From positions 558,001 through 622,000 of the forward strand of contig JAETXT010000006.1 in assembly GCA_019188255.1 (NCBI GenBank): 64,000 nucleotides of DNA, in the 5' to 3' direction. Both the position numbers and the translations under genes were made by a program. The DNA comes from Verticillium longisporum. Its lineage: Eukaryota > Ascomycota > Sordariomycetes > Glomerellales > Plectosphaerellaceae. Shown one piece after another: positions 57,661-64,000 of the stretch (position 1 is its first letter; each line of letters starts with the position of its first letter). The notes beneath the pieces are model-generated. The model made no database searches and had not been told where the DNA came from. It saw nothing but the letters and a program-made list of their open reading frames with translations.

Positions 57661-60399
57661 ATTACTTTAGCTATGCCTGAGAGCTCTAAATAGGTAGGGT
57701 AGGTAATATAAGACTTATAATGATTGTTAATGCTATCTCTGAATTACCGCTACCTACGTAAATTAGATATACCTATCTAATTTACCGATTACGTAAGCTG
57801 TGAATTACGTGCTCCTAAGAGCTATGAATCCCGGCCCCGGTAATCACTATATCGGTGAATCCCGTACAGTGATCACCGCCCTAGGCGATTCCCTAATATT
57901 AGTTTAATACTAGCTCTCTTTTCTTTATAGATAGGATTACCGTAGAACTAATATTAGAAGCTATTACCTAGGTTAATAGCTATTCTAATGCACTTATAAC
58001 TCTCTAGTCTCTAGCGTATTAGATCCCTAGTCTATGAAATAATAAATAAATAAGTAATTAAGTAATAATAGGAGAATAATAGATAGAATAAGGAAAACGT
58101 AGCTTAATATTATTATTCCTATAAGCACTAAATCCTTAGTCCCTAGCGCTATAGATTAGTTAAACTAGTCGCTAAATAGCTCTCTAAGGAAATGAATTAA
58201 GTTATAATTAAATAATAGGAATAGGCCTTTAAGCCCTTTAATAAAGGAAATAAATAGCTAACTAAATAGCGCTCTTATAATAGCTAGATATAGGCTCCTA
58301 AAGTATCTAAATCGCTAATTCGTTAATTAAGGGTAGAGGAATAATTATTATTAGCCTTTTAATAGGAATAATAGGATTAAACCGCTTAAATAGGATTAAT
58401 AGATCCTATTAAGCTAGTTTAATAAATACTATACTCTAAGGATCTATATATCTAGTTAGCAGTTTATAGTAACTTTATTCCTTTTACCTTTCCTCTTCCC
58501 TATATTATATACTTTATTTATAGATTAGCTAGCCTAATCTACTATTTTAGAGCTTCGATAATTAGTAAATCCCCCTTTTTACTACTCTCTTTCTCCTTCT
58601 CTTTCTCTCTCTTTCTCTCTCTATAATACCTCCTAAATATAAAGCCCCTATGCCCGTTACCCCTCCTACTAAGAGAATAGCTAAGCGTAAGAATATAGTT
58701 AGTACTAATTATAGGAGCTACTAATCCGGGGTATAGAGTATATCCGTAGTAATATCCGCAAAGTCCCCTATTTAGGGTATTTAAAGTCTTATTTTACCGG
58801 TAAATAAACCGAAGTTAGCGCTAATAGCGTATACTACGATCTAGAGCCTAAGGGCTCTCGATACTATAAATATACCTCCAGGCATTTTTATAAATAAATA
58901 TAAGCTTCTACGATCTCTATTTTCTAATATCTATAGCTCTAATAATTATTATCTTAGCCTAGTTAGCGCTTTTAAGCTTATTATAAAGTTTTTAGAAGCC
59001 CGGGATAAAAAGAATAAGCTAATAAGCTCCTTTCTCTAGTATTTCCCTAATTATCTAATTATACGATCCGCTAATAGGGGATATAGGATATAGAGAAATA
59101 GCGCACTATCGTTAAAAGTATATTATCGATTATTAAGAAAGAGGAGGCTAAGGGGGCGACGATCTTAATAAAGACCTAGATAATCTTAATAATATAGAGT
59201 ATAAAGCGGCTAGGTATACTACTACTCTATAGCTCTTCGGTTACCTATAATAGGACTCTCCCGAATAATTAGGCTTAGAGTCCTCGGACTCCGAGGCCTA
59301 ATCTATTCTTTAGAGCTATTACTTTATTATTTTATTACTGCTAGGGTACCCGTTTTTAGGCTTTATTAATTACTTCTAATATTATTTACCTTGACCCTTT
59401 AACTATTCTTTTCTTAATATTTAATTTATCCTTTAATCCTAATTATAACTTTATTAGAGCTTATTAGTGCTTCTAATACCTAGTTTAGCGCTCCCTTAAT
59501 TATTAAATCTATAGGGTTATCGCCTCTAGTAATCTAACGAATTTCGTTAACTTTATATTCTTTATAGCTTTATTATAATACTATAAGATCTATTATTAAA
59601 CGTTTCTCTATTATTATGCTTAATTAAATAAAGTATTAATAGAGCGAGTAGCTATTAATATAGATAATTATCTATAGGAGTAGTAGTTCTAAGCATTTAT
59701 AGATCTCTTAGAGTATCTATTTAAGGATATAAGTTATATCGAAGCTACTAATTATCCTATAGATCTCGCTAACTAGGACTAAATATATAATCCATTTATA
59801 CTTAATAGATTATTAATAGAGGATATTACTATATACTATAAAGGTATTCTCTTAATCGCTAGAACGTTCATTACTTAGGAGGATAACGAATCCGATTTAT
59901 AAACTAAGGTCCTTATTATTAACGAAGGAGCTATTAATAAATATATAAAATTAGGCTATTAAGAGATCTAGGCGTATATAATTCAGGCTACGGCCTATAT
60001 TAGCGATCTACTATTATATATATTTATTAAGCTATTTAAAGTCTTCTTCCTAAGGGCTCTTAGCTTAGGCTATAATAGAGAAATCGAAGGCTACCTCTAA
60101 TTAATAGGTTAAAGTAATATAGGTACTATAAGCTCTCTAGGCGATATATTACTATTCTAAGCTTATTATCCCTAGGATTACTAGCTCTAGGCGATTACTT
60201 TAGCTTTTCTATTAAATCGTAAGATCTTTAGTTCTAACTTTAATAATATAGCTATTAAAGATACTATTAGATCTTACGTTAAGGATAGAAATAGGCTTTA
60301 CTTAGAAGCTAGTATTTTCGAGCTCTATTTATTCCTTTTATATAAACGTAGGCTCTCTAAGGTTAAGGGTATTATTAATCTATATTCTAATTAGTCTAA

Positions 60400-60960
60400 A
60401 GCTCTCTCTAGCTTTAATTAGAAGTAAATATAGATCGTAGCTTATTAGAATAGCATTTAGGCGCTCTCTATAATAGCGCTAATAGATTATAAACTAATAG
60501 AGACCTAATTCTATAATACTATAGAGCGGCTTTATAATATAGAAGACGATTCTATTAGGGTATCTATATTATAGCTCTTTAGGAATATATAGGAGAACGT
60601 TATATAATAGATCTATAATATTCTAGGTATAGGCTTAATTAATATTATAGAGTATTAATTAGTAGCTATATTACTATAGTATTAAAGTAATTACTAGGAT
60701 TAGTTATTAACTATAGCGTATAATTATAAGTAACTATATTAATAGAATTATCTTCTCCTAATTACTATATCCTTAAATTATTAGTTTTAACTTCTTATAT
60801 AGAGCTTAAAGGACGCCTTTTACCTCTCTTATAAGCTAGTATTTAAAGATCTTAATACTAGGAAATGCGGATCTCCTAATTAATATAATTACTCTAGCTA
60901 TTAGGAGTAAGTCGATTTCCTCTTAATCGGACTATTTAAATAGCTTCTAAGAGGTCGTTA
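60400..60960 (-). pseudogene. copia reverse transcriptase remnant
   Basis: Read on the minus strand with RIP stops ignored: YIPKEL followed by YRYPNRIVFYIIKPLY (about 60,500-60,590), matching the copia RT segment that ends in KPLYGI, preceded by a block resembling the start of the RT palm (SIKIFKYQLIREVKG near 60,840-60,880). Non-functional. Confidence 0.65.
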
Positions 60961-61599
60961 TTCTACCTTTATTATATAATTTAATAGCTAGATTATAACC
61001 CTATTACTCCCTTTTAATAATAAATTAATATTTAATCTATAAAGTCCTAATCGTATTACTCTTATAATCCGTAAAAGCCGCTTATAATAGATTTATAGCG
61101 TTTATTAACTTCCTAGGTCTCCTATATCGTTATAATAGAATAAGCTCTAAGTACTTAAATAGTTCTAGGGTCTCTAGAGTTCGAACTATTATAATCTCCC
61201 TAATCTATTAATCTAGCGATTTATTATATAGCTTAATATATATTCCTCTAAACTCTATTAAGCTATTAACGATTTCGATTATAACTACTATATTAGAAAC
61301 CGATATAACCTTATAAGGATTAATCTATTTCTCCTATTCTTAGAATATAAGAACGTTACTTCTTAGCTCTAGCGATCTTAATAGTAATTATTTAATATCT
61401 AATCTATTCTAAGTATTAAGAATATTATTAACCTTCTATTTAGCGACTATTCGCTAAAGCTCTGCTATTACCTTATTAACCGCTTTAGCGTACTACGCCT
61501 AAATCGTAATAAATGTTAAGTTAATAGTAATCCTAAGTATCGCCCTAAATACGAGTAATATAAGCATTAATCTATTAGGCCTAGTAATATCGTTTATTA

Positions 61600-62150
61600 C
61601 CTTTATAGCGCCTTAAAATAGCGATTCTAGGCTCGTATTACGAGATTCTACCTTTAAGATCTCGTATACTCTATAAATCGGCTTATAATAGCTCTTAACT
61701 TTACCGATTAATTAATAGGCCTCTATAGGGTTCTAATAGTAGGTTATACCTAGGAGGCGTATCTCTACCCTAAATTCTATAGAAGTAAAGTTCGTTCTAG
61801 TATTAATAGTTATAACGTCTAGAGGCCTAAGATAGGTATTTAATTAATACCTCTTAAGGGCTTCCTATATTATATAAGCTATAAAATTAAAAATAAAAGT
61901 TATAGACTAGAATCCTATATTTATATCGATTATATAAAGAACGGGCTTCCTATCTAAATATATAATATTAATTAAAATCTCGTAATTAAAATTAATATCT
62001 AACCTTAAAGTAAACTTAAAGCATTATAGAGACTTCCCTTTAATTTAATAATAATAATAGAAGTAATTTATTAATTCTAGAATATCCCGATTTATATTAT
62101 AATCTACTCTTTAGAGTAAATTTTATAGCTTCTCTATAGATACGTAACTA
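61600..62150 (-). pseudogene. copia integrase remnant
   Basis: Minus strand: LDINFNYEILINIIYLDRKP, then IDINIGF and a segment equivalent to DAGTNF with FRVEIRLLGI (about 61,760-61,800), then an IGKVKSYY/PIYRVYEIL block (about 61,660-61,720). These correspond to the core D-D-E region and the C-terminal block of fungal copia integrases. Interrupted by RIP stops. Confidence 0.65.
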
Positions 62151-64000
62151 AACCGCTTATAAATATATCGGAGCTCTATTTCTATTAGAAATGCTACTCT
62201 ATTACTCTCTATCCCTATTATATATATAATCCTAGAGCTAGTATAGGTCTTCGTATCTAGGAAGAACTATAAGTAGCCCTATTTACGAAAAATAGGTATA
62301 CGCTCTTAGAGCTCCTTAATATACTTTATTAGCTTATTATAAGTATTATCTAAATAGATTCTAAGATCGTCTATATCCTTAATATAAAGTAGGAATAAGG
62401 TATTTATTAGGACGATATAGAATATAATTCTCCTAATTAATATTAGAATAGTAATCTCCTCTATTATAGATATAGAGTTTCCTATTCCGAATCTTATTCT
62501 AGCCCCTATTCCCTATTTATTAACTATTAAGCTTAGTATTAGGGCTATTAAGGCCCTTATCTATAAATCTCCTATTATTAAAACTAATATTACGCCTATA
62601 TTAGGGATAATACTATATTATATAGAAGTACTATTAATCTAATACTAAGTAAAGAATTATTCTATTAAAGCTATTATTTTAATTTTCGGACTATTCCCTT
62701 TAATTCTATATTAGAATGACTTATTTACTAGGAAGTATATAGTATAAGTATTTATTAGTTCGCTCTTAGGATTAGACCTATAAGTATTATCTACTCTTAG
62801 TTTATTAGAAATAGGATTATCTAATTCCGAGCTCTTAATAGGTTCTATTACTATTAAAAATTAATAATATCCTTTCTATTAATCCTTATATGCTTCCTAT
62901 ATATATTTCTATTACTCTTTCGAGTATTATTACTCTTTAAGAGAATACTTCGTCGATCTATAATCTAGTTTAGAATATATTTAGTATTTACGAATTCTAG
63001 ATAATTAATAATTATTAATTCTATATACTAACTACTCTCTACCATCTCCTTTTCTATTAGCTTAGTAATATCCGCTCCTATAATATCTATTAATATAGAG
63101 GTACTTAAGCGTTCTAATATTCTCCTCTATTTTTAGTATATTCTTAAACTATATAGATAATATATTAAAAGATCGCTTTAATCTTATTAATATAATCTTT
63201 AGCTCTAAGATACTTTAAACCGCTCTTAGAGTATTTATATAGAGATAAGTCTCTTCCTTAAATATAGAGCTAATTACTTTCTAGTATTATTAAAGCCTAT
63301 TTAGAAGGATCTAGAGAACTTCTATTTATAGCTTTCCTACGTTATTAGCTTCTATTATTATAGAGTAGAATATTATTAAGCTCTAATCTATATAATACTA
63401 TATTCTATTAATCTCTAAATTAAATTATTATTTAATCGCTAAATATATTTAATAAAGTCCTATATTCTATTTTATATATTCTAGGAAGAAAGTTTATATA
63501 TACCTTAAAAATATATTTAGGAAGAGTATATAGAGCTATATATAGTAGATTTATAATAGTTCGTAAACGTCTATAAAGATATATATTTTATCATTAAAGA
63601 TATTATAGGTCTCTTTAAAGTAATTACTCTCTTTATTCTAGAATAATATAAATTACTTAATTATAGTTCTATCGATTAATACATTTATCGATTCGTATAA
63701 TAGTAGAATATAATATTAAGCTAATAGGTTCTAAGTAATATTTAAAAGTAAAATCTTATTTCTTTATAATTAAAGTATAATCTCTTATTAATTAGATTAT
63801 CTACTCTATTAATTAGATAACCCTAGAATTAAAAGCTATTAGGGATCTATCTTCTTTATTTATAGTTTTCGGATTTAGGATAATTAAGCGTTCTTTAAAA
63901 ATTATTATTTATTATCCTATTAATCTCCCTATTCCTCTATTCTTTAGAGTATTAAATCCTAATTAATAATAATCGATTCTATTATATTAAGCATTTCCTC

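Larger units (their letters stand above)
57670..64000 (-). mobile_element. Ty1/copia retrotransposon relic (minus strand), running off the window
   Basis: Minus-strand remnants of copia integrase (61,600-62,150) and reverse transcriptase (60,400-60,960) lie in copia order, integrase before RT in the direction of transcription. A less-mutated 200-bp island at about 57,680-57,890 marks a boundary and is a candidate for its 3' LTR; the 5' LTR would lie beyond 64,000, so the LTR cannot be confirmed. Between 58,600 and 59,300 a plus-strand stretch (PPKYKAPMPVTPPTKRIAK near 58,640) may belong to a different nested element. Confidence 0.65.

Overview
The window looks like filamentous ascomycete (Pezizomycotina) nuclear DNA. 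Protein genes carry short introns of 47-87 nt with GTAAGT-like donors and CTAAC/CTGAC branch sites. A nuclear tRNA-Thr carries an intron just 3' of the anticodon. GC-rich gene islands alternate abruptly with AT-rich blocks in which CA and TG dinucleotides have almost vanished while CG survives, the mark of saturating repeat-induced point mutation (RIP, CpA to TpA). The species cannot be named from the sequence alone.

Layout. Gene island 1 (1-11,750): an isopenicillin-N-synthase-like 2OG-Fe(II) oxygenase and an AsaB/GA4-desaturase-like oxygenase (both minus), a divergent M20 amidohydrolase, a protein with a fungal STAND-type N-terminal domain, and a sugar-porter MFS transporter. Repeat block 1 (11,760-29,358): a fold-back-like DNA element with terminal inverted repeats, inverted subterminal tandem arrays and a 6-bp target duplication. 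A RIP-destroyed Ty3/gypsy element on the minus strand sits inside it, and an un-mutated pogo/Fot1-type transposon sits inside that. Gene island 2 (29,365-34,800): a SAM methyltransferase and a secreted M14 carboxypeptidase. Repeat block 2 (34,808-43,022): a small TIR element split by Ty3 chromovirus copy A. Gene island 3 (43,363-45,778): an MDR-type oxidoreductase and a decayed Zn2Cys6 regulator cut by Ty3 copy B (45,779-54,743), whose 5' LTR holds a second pogo copy. A short unique stretch with tRNA-Thr follows, then a RIP-mutated block (56,040-64,000) with a minus-strand Ty1/copia relic running off the end.

Three conclusions stand out. (1) The nesting order can be read from target duplications, one confirmed by an intact sister site inside the same element. 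(2) The two pogo copies are essentially identical and escaped RIP although they lie in RIP-saturated DNA, so they are recent arrivals. (3) Every frameshift found in an otherwise clean gene, and in both transposases, is a shortened homopolymer (seven runs). This points to homopolymer undercalling in the assembly rather than real gene death, so the genes are annotated as probably intact.

Functionally the islands hold accessory enzymes (two different 2OG oxygenases, an amidohydrolase, a methyltransferase, an oxidoreductase, a secreted peptidase, a sugar transporter). They resemble the accessory or subtelomere-like compartment of a fungal genome, but no backbone synthase is present, so a biosynthetic cluster is not claimed.
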